This document shows, in pieces, positions 25,930-34,834 of a stretch of DNA of 64,000 nucleotides. This DNA is from Chloroflexota bacterium. GTDB taxonomy: Bacteria; Chloroflexota; Limnocylindria; Limnocylindrales; CSP1-4. The translations under genes were made by a program, and so were the position numbers. The stretch covers positions 1-64,000 of the forward strand of contig VBFZ01000026.1 in the NCBI GenBank assembly GCA_005880805.1, written 5' to 3'. The notes beneath the pieces were generated by a model. It made no database searches. It was given only the letters and a program-made list of their open reading frames with translations, and was not told the origin of the DNA. Every line of letters starts with the position of its first letter. Within the stretch, counting starts at the first letter, position 1.

Positions 25930-25939
25930 CGCGTCCGAC

Positions 25940-27664
25940 GTGATCGCGGTCGAAGATCGCTACGCCGCCTACCAGGCGGTGCCGGCGAGGCTACCGTCGG
26001 AGACCCTGGCCTGGAACGTCTACGGCAAGGGGATCGAGGCGGTCGGCCGTGACGGCCGACCCGAGCCGGTGCCGGTCGGTCGGGCCGCGGCAGATCAGCT
26101 GTTGGTCCGGGTGGATGCCGTCGGGCTGTGCTTCTCCGACGTCAAGCTCATCCGGCTCGGCGGCGACCATCCCAAGCTGTACGGCCGCGACCTGTCGCGA
26201 GAGCCCACCCGACTCGGACACGAGGCTGCCGTCACGATCTTCGAAGTGGGCGGCACATTGGCGGACCGTTTCCGGGTCGGCCAGCGACTGGCGATCCAGC
26301 CCGACATCTACGTCGACGGGCAGAGCACGGCCTATGGCTACACGATCCCGGGCGGCCTGATCGGCTACCAGCTGATCGGCCCCGAGGTCCTCGCCGCGGA
26401 CGACGGCGCATACGTCATCCCGGTCGGCGATCGCCTCGGCTACGCGGAGACCGCCTTGACCGAACCGTGGGCGTGCGTCGAAGCCGCCTACACGCAGCGG
26501 CGGCGGCTGGCGCCCGCGACCGCCGGCAGGACCTGGGTCATTGGGCGACCTGACGATGAGCGCGCCTACCGGATCGGAAACGTCCTCGACGGCGCGCGGG
26601 AGATCGTCCTGACCGACCTCCCTGACGAGCTCCTGGCGGAGATCCGTGGACGGGTTGGGGACCGGGCAAGCGTCACCGTCGTCGAGCAGGCCGAGGCGAT
26701 GGGCCCATTCGACGACATCATCCTCCTCGGCCCGCGCTCGGCCGCCCTGGTGTCGAAGGCAGCCGACCTGCTCGCCTTCCGGGGCGTGCTGAATCTGGTC
26801 GCCGACGAGCCGCTCGACGGCCCGGTGGAGCTCGACATCGGCCGGCTCCACTACCACTACACCGCCTTCGTGGGGACGACCGAGCTGGACGTCTCGTCCG
26901 CGTACGGCGAGAAACGCAACCGTGCCGAGCTCCGATCCGGGGGCACGGCCGTCTTCGTCGGGGCTGCGGGCCCGATGGGCCAGATGCACATCGAGCGTGC
27001 GCTGTCGATGCCGGACGGGCCTGCTCGCCTGATCGGGATCGACCTCGACGAGGATCGCATGGCCGCCGCGGCTGCCCGCCTGCAGCCGATCGCCGCGACA
27101 AACGGTCGCGCGCTCGTGCTCCACGTGCCACAGCCAGGCGAGGCGCTCGCGTCGGTTGTCGAGGCGGAGAACGACGGGCGCCTCGCCGATGACGTCGTCG
27201 TGACGGCGCCTACGCCCAAGGCGGTCGTGGACGGATCGGAGGCGTTGTTGCCGGACGGGATGCTCGTGCTGTTCGCCGGCGTACCGGTCGGTACACGTGC
27301 TTCGCTCGATCTGACGCCGGTCTTCCAGCACGGCGCGCAGTACACGGGTACGTCCGGTTCGCGGATCGCCGACCAGCAGCGGGTGGTCGACAAGACGCTG
27401 TCCGGACTGCTTTCCCCGGGGCGTGCGCTCGGCGCGGTCGGCGGCATCGAAGCGGCGCGGGACGGCCTGCAGGCCATGGTCGACGGCCGATTCGCCGGGA
27501 AGATCGTCATCTTTCCCCAGCTGCGCGGGCTGTCACTGACGTCACTCGAGGACCTCGCCGCCGGAGACCCGGCAATCGCGGCGGCCCTCGGTCCGGGGCC
27601 GACCTGGACGCGCGGCGCAGAGGCTGTCCTCTTCGCGAAATACTGGCCCGCTCCCGACCGGTGA
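25940..27664 (+). CDS. Oversized zinc-type MDR (polyol-phosphate?) dehydrogenase
   Basis: A 574-residue medium-chain dehydrogenase relative; typical members are 340-410 residues. The N-terminal GroES-like catalytic domain is clear (VDAVGLCFSDVKLIRLGGDHP, RLGHEAAV, RVGQRLAIQPDIY). A first nucleotide-binding-like segment (about 195-320) lacks a GxGxxG loop, and a second Rossmann region begins at FVGAAGPMGQMH near residue 340. The structural-zinc cysteine cluster is absent. In PTS operons such enzymes oxidise the imported polyol phosphate, here probably giving a ketose phosphate for the adjacent PfkB kinase. GTG start. Confidence 0.78.
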   Translation: MIAVEDRYAAYQAVPARLPSETLAWNVYGKGIEAVGRDGRPEPVPVGRAAADQLLVRVDAVGLCFSDVKLIRLGGDHPKLYGRDLSREPTRLGHEAAVTIFEVGGTLADRFRVGQRLAIQPDIYVDGQSTAYGYTIPGGLIGYQLIGPEVLAADDGAYVIPVGDRLGYAETALTEPWACVEAAYTQRRRLAPATAGRTWVIGRPDDERAYRIGNVLDGAREIVLTDLPDELLAEIRGRVGDRASVTVVEQAEAMGPFDDIILLGPRSAALVSKAADLLAFRGVLNLVADEPLDGPVELDIGRLHYHYTAFVGTTELDVSSAYGEKRNRAELRSGGTAVFVGAAGPMGQMHIERALSMPDGPARLIGIDLDEDRMAAAAARLQPIAATNGRALVLHVPQPGEALASVVEAENDGRLADDVVVTAPTPKAVVDGSEALLPDGMLVLFAGVPVGTRASLDLTPVFQHGAQYTGTSGSRIADQQRVVDKTLSGLLSPGRALGAVGGIEAARDGLQAMVDGRFAGKIVIFPQLRGLSLTSLEDLAAGDPAIAAALGPGPTWTRGAEAVLFAKYWPAPDR

Positions 27665-28590
27665 TCGTGACCGTCACCCCGAACCCGAGCATCGATCGGA
27701 CGATCGCGATCGATGCTATCGAGCGAGGCGGGCTGATCCGGGCGCGGCGCGCCACGTCCGAGGCAGCGGGCAAGGGGCTCAACGTCTCGCGCGCTCTCGC
27801 CGAACAGGGCGTCGAAACGATCGCGGTGCTGCCGCTGGCATCGGACACGGCGGCGACCTACCTCGGTTTGCTGGCCGGTGCGATTCCGCTCCGGACCGTT
27901 GCGATCCCAGGGGCGGTTCGCACGAACGTCAGCCTCGTCGAGCCCGACGGGACCGTCACGAAGGTGAACGAGCCCGGCCCGATCCTTTCCGAGGCACAGG
28001 CGGAAGCGATCCTCGCCGCTGCAACGGACGCCACCCGCGAGGGTTGGATCGTGGGTTGTGGCTCTCTGCCGCCCGGGGCGCCTCTTGACTTCTACGCGCG
28101 GCTCGCAAGGCTTGCATCCAGCGATCGCCGAATCGCCGTCGACTCGAGCGGTGAGGCGCTCGCCGCCGCGGCCAGTGCAGGAGCTTCGTTGATCAAGCCG
28201 AACCTGTCGGAGCTGGAGACCATCGCCGGACGCAAGCTGACGACGCTCGGCGAGGCGGTCGACGCGGCTTGCGAGACGGTCGCGGCCGGCGTCGGATCCG
28301 TCCTGCTGAGCGTGGGCCGCCATGGCGCCGTCTGGGTAGCTTCGGGCGGAACGGTCGTCCACGCGGAGGCAGCGGTCCCGGACGCGGCCAACAACGTCGG
28401 CGCCGGGGACGCGCTGCTCGCCGGGTTCCTCGCGCGAGGCGCGGGGGCGCCCGCGCTGTCGGAGGCCGTTGCGTGGTCGATCGCCGCCCTCCGCTCGCCG
28501 GGCACGCGCATGCTCCCGCTGACCGATGCCGATCGGCGGGCCGTGGTCGTGCACGATCGTGTCGACCGCGACAGAGTGCTGAGCGCATGA
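27661..28590 (+). CDS. PfkB-family hexose-phosphate kinase (1-phosphofructokinase-like)
   Basis: A 309-residue PfkB kinase of the FruK/LacC group: VTPNPSIDRTIAID at the N-terminus, GKGLNVSRALAEQG, VGCGSLPPGAP, IKPNLSELE and the catalytic NNVGAGDALLAGF. It would phosphorylate the ketose phosphate made by the preceding dehydrogenase to a bisphosphate for aldolase cleavage. The GTG start overlaps the dehydrogenase stop (GTGA). Fructose-1-phosphate, tagatose-6-phosphate and related substrates cannot be separated from sequence. Confidence 0.9.
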   Translation: MIVTVTPNPSIDRTIAIDAIERGGLIRARRATSEAAGKGLNVSRALAEQGVETIAVLPLASDTAATYLGLLAGAIPLRTVAIPGAVRTNVSLVEPDGTVTKVNEPGPILSEAQAEAILAAATDATREGWIVGCGSLPPGAPLDFYARLARLASSDRRIAVDSSGEALAAAASAGASLIKPNLSELETIAGRKLTTLGEAVDAACETVAAGVGSVLLSVGRHGAVWVASGGTVVHAEAAVPDAANNVGAGDALLAGFLARGAGAPALSEAVAWSIAALRSPGTRMLPLTDADRRAVVVHDRVDRDRVLSA

Positions 28591-30338
28591 CCACCGAAAT
28601 CGCTCCAGGGCGAAGGGTCATCCAGGGGACGCCGGGCGCACCAGGAATCGCCCGCGGCCCATGGGCGCGTTTCGAGCCGGGCAGGGCGCCCGTGCAACGA
28701 CAGATCCCTGCCGACCAGGTGGATGCCGAGGTCGGTCGACTGAGCGTCGCAGCCGAACTGGTTGCCGTCGCCGCCGAGAAGCTCGCGGAGGATGTCCGAA
28801 GTGGCGGCCACGGGGACGAGGCGGACATCTTCATCGCCCACGCCGCGATGGCCCGTGACCCGGCCCTGATCGACGCGGCCGCGAACCACATCCGGACCGG
28901 CCTGCTGGACGGGCCGGGCGCCATCCATGCGGCCTCGCGCTCGGTCGCTGACCTCCTCCTCGGCCTGGACGACGAGTTGCTTCGCGCGCGGGCAACCGAC
29001 GTCGTCGACGTCGCGGACAGGATCGCGCGCGAGCTGGCCGGTGCGCCTGCCGCCGGAGTCAGCCTCACGGTGCCGTCGGTCGTGGTCGGCGAGGACCTGC
29101 CGCCATCGGTGACCGCGACGCTCCCGCGCGAGAAGATCCTGGGCCTTGCGCTCGAGGGCTCCTCGCCGACCGCGCACGCCTCGATCCTCGCTCGAGCGTA
29201 CGGAATCCCTGCGGTGGTGGGCGTGAAGGGGCTGCTGGCGGCGCTCGCGGAGGCCGACGCGACCGTCGAGCTCCTGCTCGACGGATCGAGCGGGGAGATC
29301 GTCATCGCGCCCGACGCCGCCGACGTCGCGCGCTTCAAGCAGCAGGCCGGACGGGCGGAGCAGGACCGCCGGCAGGCACGCGAGGAGGCGACGCTCCCGG
29401 CACAAACGACCGACGGCACGACGATCACGCTCCTGGCCAACATCGGAACGCCGGCGGACGCGACTGAAGCGATGGAGCTCGGCGCCCGCGGCGTCGGGCT
29501 GTTCCGCACCGAGTTCCTGTTCCTCGAGCGCTCGCAGCCGCCCTCCGAGGACGAGCAGGTCGCCGCATACGGGCAGGTTGCCGATGCGTTCGCGCCGCAC
29601 CCGGTGACCGTCCGCCTGCTCGACATCGGCGGCGACAAGCCCATCCCGTACCTGTCGCTACCCGCAGAGCAGAACCCCTTCCTCGGAGTTCGCGCTCTCC
29701 GCCTGACGGATACGCACCCCGACCTGTTCCTGACCCAGCTCCGTGCCTGCTACCGCGCCGCCACCCGTGGCCGCATCAAGGTGATGGCTCCGATGGTGGC
29801 CGACGCCGGCGATGCGGCAACGCTGCGCGCGCTCGCGGAACGCGCCCGCGACGAGGTCGTCGCCGCGGGGCAGGACGCGGGCGAGGTCGACCTCGGGGTC
29901 ATGCTCGAGATCCCGTCGGCGGTCCTGGTCGCCGACTCCTACTTCGACGACATCGAGTTCGCCAGCCTCGGGACGAACGACCTGCTCCAGTACGCGCTGG
30001 CGGTCGATCGCGGCAACGCGGCCCTGGAGCGCTATCGCGATTCATTGCACCCGGCGCTGCTGCGGCTCGTCAAGCTGTCCGTCGATGCTGCGGCGCGCCA
30101 CGGCATCGACCTGTCCGTCTGTGGAGAGATGGCGGGCGATCCGCTCGCGGCGCTCGCACTCGTCGCGCTCGGCATCCGATGTCTGAGCATGGGTGCTCAC
30201 AGCCTGCCCGCGGTGCGACGCGCGATCCGTGGGGCCTCCCTCACGGAGCTCGAGCGGGCGGCCGAGGCGGCGCTCGCTGCCACAAGTGCGGCAGAGGTCA
30301 GGGCGACGTTTGCGAAGCTCGTCGATACGGCGAGCTGA
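28587..30338 (+). CDS. ptsI: PTS enzyme I (phosphoenolpyruvate-protein phosphotransferase)
   Basis: A 583-residue enzyme I. The phosphohistidine loop reads SSPTAHASILARAYGIP (His197), the PEP-utilising barrel has GVGLFRTEFLFLERSQPPSE and LDIGGDKPIPYL, and VMLEIPSAV, FASLGTNDLLQY and the catalytic VCGEMAGDP close the C-terminus. The ATG overlaps the kinase stop as ATGA. It phosphorylates the HPr domain of the EIIA-HPr fusion. Having EI in a sugar-specific operon suggests this is the only PTS in the cell. Confidence 0.95.
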   Translation: MTTEIAPGRRVIQGTPGAPGIARGPWARFEPGRAPVQRQIPADQVDAEVGRLSVAAELVAVAAEKLAEDVRSGGHGDEADIFIAHAAMARDPALIDAAANHIRTGLLDGPGAIHAASRSVADLLLGLDDELLRARATDVVDVADRIARELAGAPAAGVSLTVPSVVVGEDLPPSVTATLPREKILGLALEGSSPTAHASILARAYGIPAVVGVKGLLAALAEADATVELLLDGSSGEIVIAPDAADVARFKQQAGRAEQDRRQAREEATLPAQTTDGTTITLLANIGTPADATEAMELGARGVGLFRTEFLFLERSQPPSEDEQVAAYGQVADAFAPHPVTVRLLDIGGDKPIPYLSLPAEQNPFLGVRALRLTDTHPDLFLTQLRACYRAATRGRIKVMAPMVADAGDAATLRALAERARDEVVAAGQDAGEVDLGVMLEIPSAVLVADSYFDDIEFASLGTNDLLQYALAVDRGNAALERYRDSLHPALLRLVKLSVDAAARHGIDLSVCGEMAGDPLAALALVALGIRCLSMGAHSLPAVRRAIRGASLTELERAAEAALAATSAAEVRATFAKLVDTAS

Positions 30339-30381
30339 CTGCCTCACCCCGATGGCTGGCGCCCCTGCGCGACCCGACGGC

Positions 30382-30831
30382 CTAACGCGGGCGACCGGCT
30401 CGAAGCGCCTCCACAGACTTCGCCAGGCGTCGCCCTCGGGTCTCGTCGGTCTTCGCGCCTTCGAGCTGCAGCACGTGCCACGACTTGTTGCTGTAGGAGA
30501 GGGCGTCGAAGGTCGCGCGAGCCTTGGGGTCAGCATCCAGGGCAGTGCTGAGATCGGCTGGCACCGACACTTCGCGCGGCGCCGTATCGAGCTCGATGTC
30601 GACGTCGACCTCGTCGCCGCCGGCGACGCCGGCACCCACCCGATTGTCGGCATTGACGCCGACCATGTACTCGCTGCCCATGACCGCAATCGTGCTGCGG
30701 TAGGTGTAGCCGCTGATCGTCACGCGGACTGGTGGCCGCCGGCCGGCGCCCAGCGCCTCCACGACCTCATCCGGGACGCGGATGCCGGTGGCGGTCTTGC
30801 CGGCCTGCAGGATGGTCGTGTGGAACCGCAT
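30382..30831 (-). CDS. DUF1905/YdeI-like (OmpD-associated) protein
   Basis: A 149-residue protein with an N-terminal DUF1905 beta-barrel (FHTTILQAGKTATGIRVPDEVVEALG, RVTISGYTYRSTIAVMG) and a C-terminal bacteriocin-protection YdeI/OmpD-associated motif (STALDADPKARATFDALSYS, ARGRRLAKSVEAL-like helix). Such proteins are cytosolic and of uncertain role. It lies 9 bases after the alpha/beta hydrolase gene and faces the ptsI gene. Confidence 0.85.
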   Translation of the reverse strand: MRFHTTILQAGKTATGIRVPDEVVEALGAGRRPPVRVTISGYTYRSTIAVMGSEYMVGVNADNRVGAGVAGGDEVDVDIELDTAPREVSVPADLSTALDADPKARATFDALSYSNKSWHVLQLEGAKTDETRGRRLAKSVEALRAGRPR

Positions 30832-30840
30832 CGGTCGCCG

Positions 30841-31635
30841 TCAGCCGTTGAAGAACTCGGCGAGGACGGGCGCAAGCACGGCCGGATCGACGTTATGGCC
30901 CTGCCCATCGAGGAACCGGACCTGGCCGTGGGGCAGCGCGTCGGCGAGCGCCTGCGCGGTCTCGCGCATCCACGGGAAGTCGGCGCCCCCGGCGACCACC
31001 AGTGTCGGCGTGCCGATCGCCTTGGCCCACTCGAGCGGGAGCGAATAGTCGCCCATGATCGTGGCGTCGTACGCAAGCGTGTGGGCGATCTTCTCCTGGC
31101 CGGCCCAGAACGGCTGCGTTCGGGCGTACGCGACGAAGTCGGCCGGCATCCCGATCACCTTCGTCATGAAGTACTCCACCGCGTCGCCGCGGCGACCCTC
31201 CGAAATCATCCGGTCGTACTGCTCGACCTGGTCGGCCGGTGGACGCGCCTTGGGGTCCTGGATGAACGGCGGCTCCCACATCGCGAGCCTGCTGATCCGG
31301 TTGCCGAGCCGTCCGGCCGCTTCCAGTGCCAGGACGGCGCCCGAGGACGAGCCCCAGAGGAAGGCCGAGCCGCCGGCGGCAGCGACGACCGCGTCGATGT
31401 CCTCGACCTCGCGGGCAACCGCGTAGGGCAGCGTGTCGCCGCTATCGCCCCGACCGCGGCGGTCGTAGTTGTAGATGGTGAACTGAGGCGCCAGCTGCTC
31501 GGCGAGTCCGACGTTCGCCCCGCGGTCGGTCGACCCGCCGCAGACGAGGATCAAGGGCCGGCCCGAGCCGAGCTTGTCGAAGGCGATCGTCGTGCCGTCT
31601 GCCGAGGTGACCTTGTTGAGTGTGGCGTTGTCCAT
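30841..31635 (-). CDS. Alpha/beta-fold hydrolase
   Basis: A 264-residue hydrolase. The oxyanion strand ILVCGGSTDRG, YDRRGRGDSGD and the nucleophile elbow WGSSSGAVLALE, followed by GGADFPW (acid) and GQGHNVDP (base histidine), form a complete catalytic triad. A GGAGA site precedes the ATG. Substrate unknown. It is in a minus-strand run with an ArsR regulator, an SRPBCC protein and a YdeI-like protein. Confidence 0.9.
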   Translation of the reverse strand: MDNATLNKVTSADGTTIAFDKLGSGRPLILVCGGSTDRGANVGLAEQLAPQFTIYNYDRRGRGDSGDTLPYAVAREVEDIDAVVAAAGGSAFLWGSSSGAVLALEAAGRLGNRISRLAMWEPPFIQDPKARPPADQVEQYDRMISEGRRGDAVEYFMTKVIGMPADFVAYARTQPFWAGQEKIAHTLAYDATIMGDYSLPLEWAKAIGTPTLVVAGGADFPWMRETAQALADALPHGQVRFLDGQGHNVDPAVLAPVLAEFFNG

Positions 31636-31682
31636 CGCGGTTCTCCGATCGTGGCTGGTTCTTGCTGGGTCGAGCGGCCGGC

Positions 31683-32429
31683 TCAGGCGAAGGCCTCGTC
31701 AAACCACGACTGCCAGGCCTGCCTGGTCGCGTCGGCGTCGATGCCGTCCAGGTAGATGTGGTGGCCGAGGAACGCCACCTTCTGGGGGGTGTGCAGGAAA
31801 CGGTACAGCGCATCGTCGGTGCGCACCCCGATGATTCCTGGTGACCGGAAGTCGACCACGCCGTCGATCGGCGGCAGTCCCCTCGGAGCCGCCTGGACCC
31901 GGTCGCCCTCCTGAGGGTCGGCCGGCAGGCCGAGTGCTTTACCGAAGGCCGCCAGTGTCCGCTCGCGATCGGGTTCGTCCGGCCGCCACAGCGAGAGGAC
32001 GATCGGCCGCCGTCCGCGGAAGTACTTCACGTACTGCCCGAGCTGGTGGAGGTACATGAAGTCGCCCTCGCTCAGCGAGTCGTACTCCGTTTCCCAATCG
32101 CCGCCCAGGAAGCCGCTGTGCACGAGCCGGACGAGGGTCCTGCCCCCTCGCCCCTCGATGACGTACTCCATTGCGTGCAGCGACCCGTCCGGTGCTGCGT
32201 CGCCCTTGTGCGCGAAATGCCGCGGCGGGTCCCACGCGGTGACCGTGGATCCGCCGCTGCCGGCATCGCCGAAGTCGAGGAGCACGCGGCCGCCCTCGCG
32301 AGGCTCCACCTCGTTCCCGGTCCCGAGGAACCAGCCGTCGATCCCCTTTCCGGTGGCGATCGCCTCCCAGATCTCCTCCGGGCTGGCATCGATCTCGATC
32401 TCCTTGCGGACTTCGAACGGGTGGGCCAT
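31683..32429 (-). CDS. SRPBCC/AHSA1-domain protein
   Basis: A 248-residue START-like protein (FEVRKEIEIDASPEEIWEAI, GWFLGTGNEVEPREGGRVLLDFGD). The N-terminal 150 residues are the AHSA1 domain that binds hydrophobic ligands; the C-terminal part is less typical. The ATG at 32429 has an AAGGAG site, and the upstream ArsR gene ends one base before it. ArsR-AHSA1 pairs are a common bacterial module in which the regulator controls the START protein. Confidence 0.88.
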   Translation of the reverse strand: MAHPFEVRKEIEIDASPEEIWEAIATGKGIDGWFLGTGNEVEPREGGRVLLDFGDAGSGGSTVTAWDPPRHFAHKGDAAPDGSLHAMEYVIEGRGGRTLVRLVHSGFLGGDWETEYDSLSEGDFMYLHQLGQYVKYFRGRRPIVLSLWRPDEPDRERTLAAFGKALGLPADPQEGDRVQAAPRGLPPIDGVVDFRSPGIIGVRTDDALYRFLHTPQKVAFLGHHIYLDGIDADATRQAWQSWFDEAFA

Positions 32430-32430
32430 G

Positions 32431-33027
32431 TCAGGACTCCTTCGTTTCCCGCGTGATGCTCGGGTGGATCGCCACGACCAGGCGATGGTCGCGGCCGCGC
32501 GCTGCCGTCTGGTCGTGGTATCTGGCCACGAGCGCCGTGACGGACTGGGCGAGCTCGTCCGCAAATGCCGCGCGATCGGCGGCGGTTGCGAAGCGGATCT
32601 CGCTGTCCATGGCGAATGTCGCGACCCGCTGGCGGGCGCGGACCCCACCGCTGATCAACGCGCCCACGTCACGCACGAGCCGAGCCGCGAGGGCGAGCAG
32701 CCAGAACGCGGACAGGCGGTCGGGCGAACGCGCAGGATCGGGCTGGACGGAGCCGAGGGCCGCCGGCGAGATCACGTATGAGGCCGCCGTAGCGCGCATG
32801 ACGCGCTCGGTCACGTTGCCCTTGCGGCGCTCCTCGACGAGATCGACCAGGCCGTGCCTCTCCAGCGCCCTCAGGTGGTAGTTCACCTGCTGGCGGGGCA
32901 GGCCAACCCTCGTCGCGAGGGTGGTCGCTGAGGCGGGCTCGGCGAGCGCTGCAAGGAGGCGCGAACGGATCGGGTCCAGGGATGCCTCCGCCGCGGCGGC
33001 GTTCTCGATCACTCCCACGTCCAGCAT
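32431..33027 (-). CDS. ArsR-type winged-helix regulator
   Basis: A 198-residue regulator with a winged helix at about residues 15-80 (IRSRLLAALAEPASATTLAT, LPRQQVNYHLRALERHGLVDLVEE). There is no cysteine metal site, so it is not a classical metal sensor. The rest is alpha-helical. The ATG at 33027 lacks a ribosome binding site and lies 7 bases after a -10-like element, so its mRNA may be leaderless. It is coupled to the SRPBCC gene downstream. Confidence 0.88.
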   Translation of the reverse strand: MLDVGVIENAAAAEASLDPIRSRLLAALAEPASATTLATRVGLPRQQVNYHLRALERHGLVDLVEERRKGNVTERVMRATAASYVISPAALGSVQPDPARSPDRLSAFWLLALAARLVRDVGALISGGVRARQRVATFAMDSEIRFATAADRAAFADELAQSVTALVARYHDQTAARGRDHRLVVAIHPSITRETKES

Positions 33028-33034
33028 ACGACCC

Positions 33035-33084
33035 ACTTTGCCACCGACAATATTTGTTGTCAAGACAAGATTCCTATTCGGTGG
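33035..33084 (-). promoter_or_regulatory. Promoter and operator candidate for the ArsR gene
   Basis: On the minus strand a perfect -35 TTGACA (33058-33063) is followed by a 17-base spacer and CAAAGT (33035-33040), placing +1 at the ATG. The site is embedded in symmetry: TTGTCAAGACAA (33057-33068), ACAATATTTGTTGT (33047-33060) and outer arms CCACCGA/TCGGTGG (33041-33047 and 33078-33084). This looks like autoregulation by the ArsR protein. Confidence 0.5.
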
Positions 33085-33085
33085 T

Positions 33086-33397
33086 AAGGTCCTCGCTCCG
33101 CCACTGCCGGAAGAAAGACGGAGGCGCCAGCCCCTCGCCGGCGCCACTGGTTGGACGAGGTTCGCGATGAAAACTCATCGGCGGTCTTGCCGCTACAGCC
33201 ATGCGGGTCGCCTGCCCGGGCTCGCTTGTCCGCAATATCTGCACCAGCAATATTCGCGAATCGAGAGCTGTGGCCGAGGGGATCCACCGGCCTCTCGGGG
33301 CTTGTCGGTACCATGTCCGCCTTCGTCCCCGGCCCGCGCGCTTACGCGCCCGTGCCGCTGAGCCGCGCGAACCACACCGTGTTCAAGGGGGAAGCCC
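33086..33397. other. Intergenic region without a supported gene
   Basis: This 312-base gap lies between the divergent ArsR and sigma-factor genes. The short frames in it have no ribosome binding site or homology. It holds a perfect 10-bp palindrome ATTCGCGAAT (33252-33261) next to two GCAATAT copies, possibly a control site for the sigma gene; nothing else is seen. Confidence 0.4.
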
Positions 33398-34450
33398 ATG
33401 ACTGAACTCGTTCTCGATCCAACCGTCGGCGATTCCACCAGCGGTGCCCCGGCTGACCTGGGCGCCCGGCTCGAGGCGCATCGCATTGAGCTCACCGGGC
33501 ATTGCTACCGGATGCTCGGCTCGGCGTTCGAGGCGGAGGATGCGGTGCAGGAGACCTTCGTCCGGGCCTGGCGCGCCTACGACCAGTTCGAGGGCCGAGC
33601 GGCCCTTCGCTCCTGGCTCTACCGCATCGCGACGAACGTTTGCATCGACATGCTGAGCAGCCCGCAGCGTCGGGCCCGGCCGATGGACCTGGGTGGGCCC
33701 GGAACGGCCGACGGCCCGCTCGGCACGCCGCTTGTAGAGAACGCCTGGATCGAGCCCGTCCCCGACAGCCGCACGGTTCCGACCGCCGGCGATCCGGCCG
33801 AGCTTGCAGTGGCCCGCGAGAGCATCCGCCTCGCGTTCGTGGCCGCGCTCCAGCGATTGCCGGCTCGGCAGCGTGCGGTCCTGATCCTCCGCGAGGTCCT
33901 GCACTGGAGGGCCGACGAGGTCGCCGAGCTGCTGGAGACCACGGTCGCCTCGGTCAACAGCGCCCTGCAGCGCGCCCGGGCCACGCTGGCCTCCCGGAAC
34001 GAGGCCATCCAGCACTCGCCCGGCAACGACACAGGTGACGCGTCCGAGGCGCTGAGCGACGAGGACCGAAAGCTGCTGGCCCGCTACGTCGATGCGTTCG
34101 AGCGCTACGACATGGACGCGTTGACGTCGCTGCTTCGCGAAGACGCCGTGTGGAACATGCCGCCCTACGAGCTGTGGCTCCAGACGCACCTCGACATCCG
34201 CCGCTGGTGCCTTGGGCCGGGCATCGGTTGCCGCGGCTCGCGGCTCATCCCGACGATGGCGAACGGCTCGCCGGCTTTCGGCCAGTTCAAGCCCGCACCT
34301 GACGGGGGCCTCGAGCCGTGGTCGCTGCAGGTACTCGAGATCTCAGGTGGCGAGATCACCGGCATCACGTTCTTCCTGGACACCGCCCGGTTCTTTCCCT
34401 TGTTCGGTTTGCCGTCCCGCCTCGACCTGCCGTCCCGCCTCGAGAGCTGA
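33398..34450 (+). CDS. ECF sigma factor of SigG type with SnoaL-like C-terminus
   Basis: A 350-residue sigma factor. Region 2 is HCYRMLGSAFEAEDAVQETFVRAW and region 4 is LPARQRAVLILREVLHWRADEVAELLETT with NSALQRARATL. From about residue 220 a SnoaL-like domain follows (LLARYVDAFERYDMDALTSL, AVWNMPPYELW), as in the SigG/SigX5-like actinobacterial group where it modulates activity. AGGGGGAAG precedes the ATG. The last residues encode a repeated LPSRLD/LPSRLE, produced by an 18-bp tandem DNA duplication (34411-34443). It overlaps the convergent STAS gene by 108 bases. Confidence 0.92.
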   Translation: MTELVLDPTVGDSTSGAPADLGARLEAHRIELTGHCYRMLGSAFEAEDAVQETFVRAWRAYDQFEGRAALRSWLYRIATNVCIDMLSSPQRRARPMDLGGPGTADGPLGTPLVENAWIEPVPDSRTVPTAGDPAELAVARESIRLAFVAALQRLPARQRAVLILREVLHWRADEVAELLETTVASVNSALQRARATLASRNEAIQHSPGNDTGDASEALSDEDRKLLARYVDAFERYDMDALTSLLREDAVWNMPPYELWLQTHLDIRRWCLGPGIGCRGSRLIPTMANGSPAFGQFKPAPDGGLEPWSLQVLEISGGEITGITFFLDTARFFPLFGLPSRLDLPSRLES

Positions 34451-34711
34451 AAGCGCTGCCGTCCGGAGCACATCGCCGAGCCCGGTCAGAGTGAGCAGCT
34501 CCCGGAGATCGGGCGACGTACCGCGCAGGCAGACCCGCCGATCGAGCCGCCGTGCGGAGAGCGCCAGGCGGGCCAGGGTGTTGATCGTTCCGAGGTCAGG
34601 CCGAAGGAGCGCGCCCACGTCGCACTCGATGAAGCTGTCGTCGAAGCGCACCTGCAGGCACGGATAGATGGCCGCGACGGCATCGGCGGCGTCGGCCTCC
34701 TGGTGGGTCAA
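34343..34711 (-). CDS. STAS-domain anti-sigma-factor-antagonist-like protein
   Basis: A protein of about 122 residues with a STAS-like core (VRFDDSFIECDVGALLRPDLG, INTLARLALSARRLDRRVCL, ELLTLTGLGDVL). The TTG at 34711 is preferred because AAGGAGGG lies five bases upstream. No clear phosphorylatable serine is seen at the usual position. The last 35 residues run antisense over the 3' end of the SigG-like gene and are probably not conserved. STAS proteins usually act in anti-sigma partner switching or bind small ligands. Confidence 0.72.
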   Translation of the reverse strand: MTHQEADAADAVAAIYPCLQVRFDDSFIECDVGALLRPDLGTINTLARLALSARRLDRRVCLRGTSPDLRELLTLTGLGDVLRTAALSALEAGRQVEAGRQTEQGKEPGGVQEERDAGDLAT

Positions 34712-34834
34712 GGACCCTCCTTTCCACACGTTGACTGCCCGGCGGCTGCAAATTCATCGACCGGTAACGCGCCGATGAATTCAGGGACCTCGAGGGGTCA
34801 TACGGTCGAAACAGACGATCGACAGGAGCTTCTC

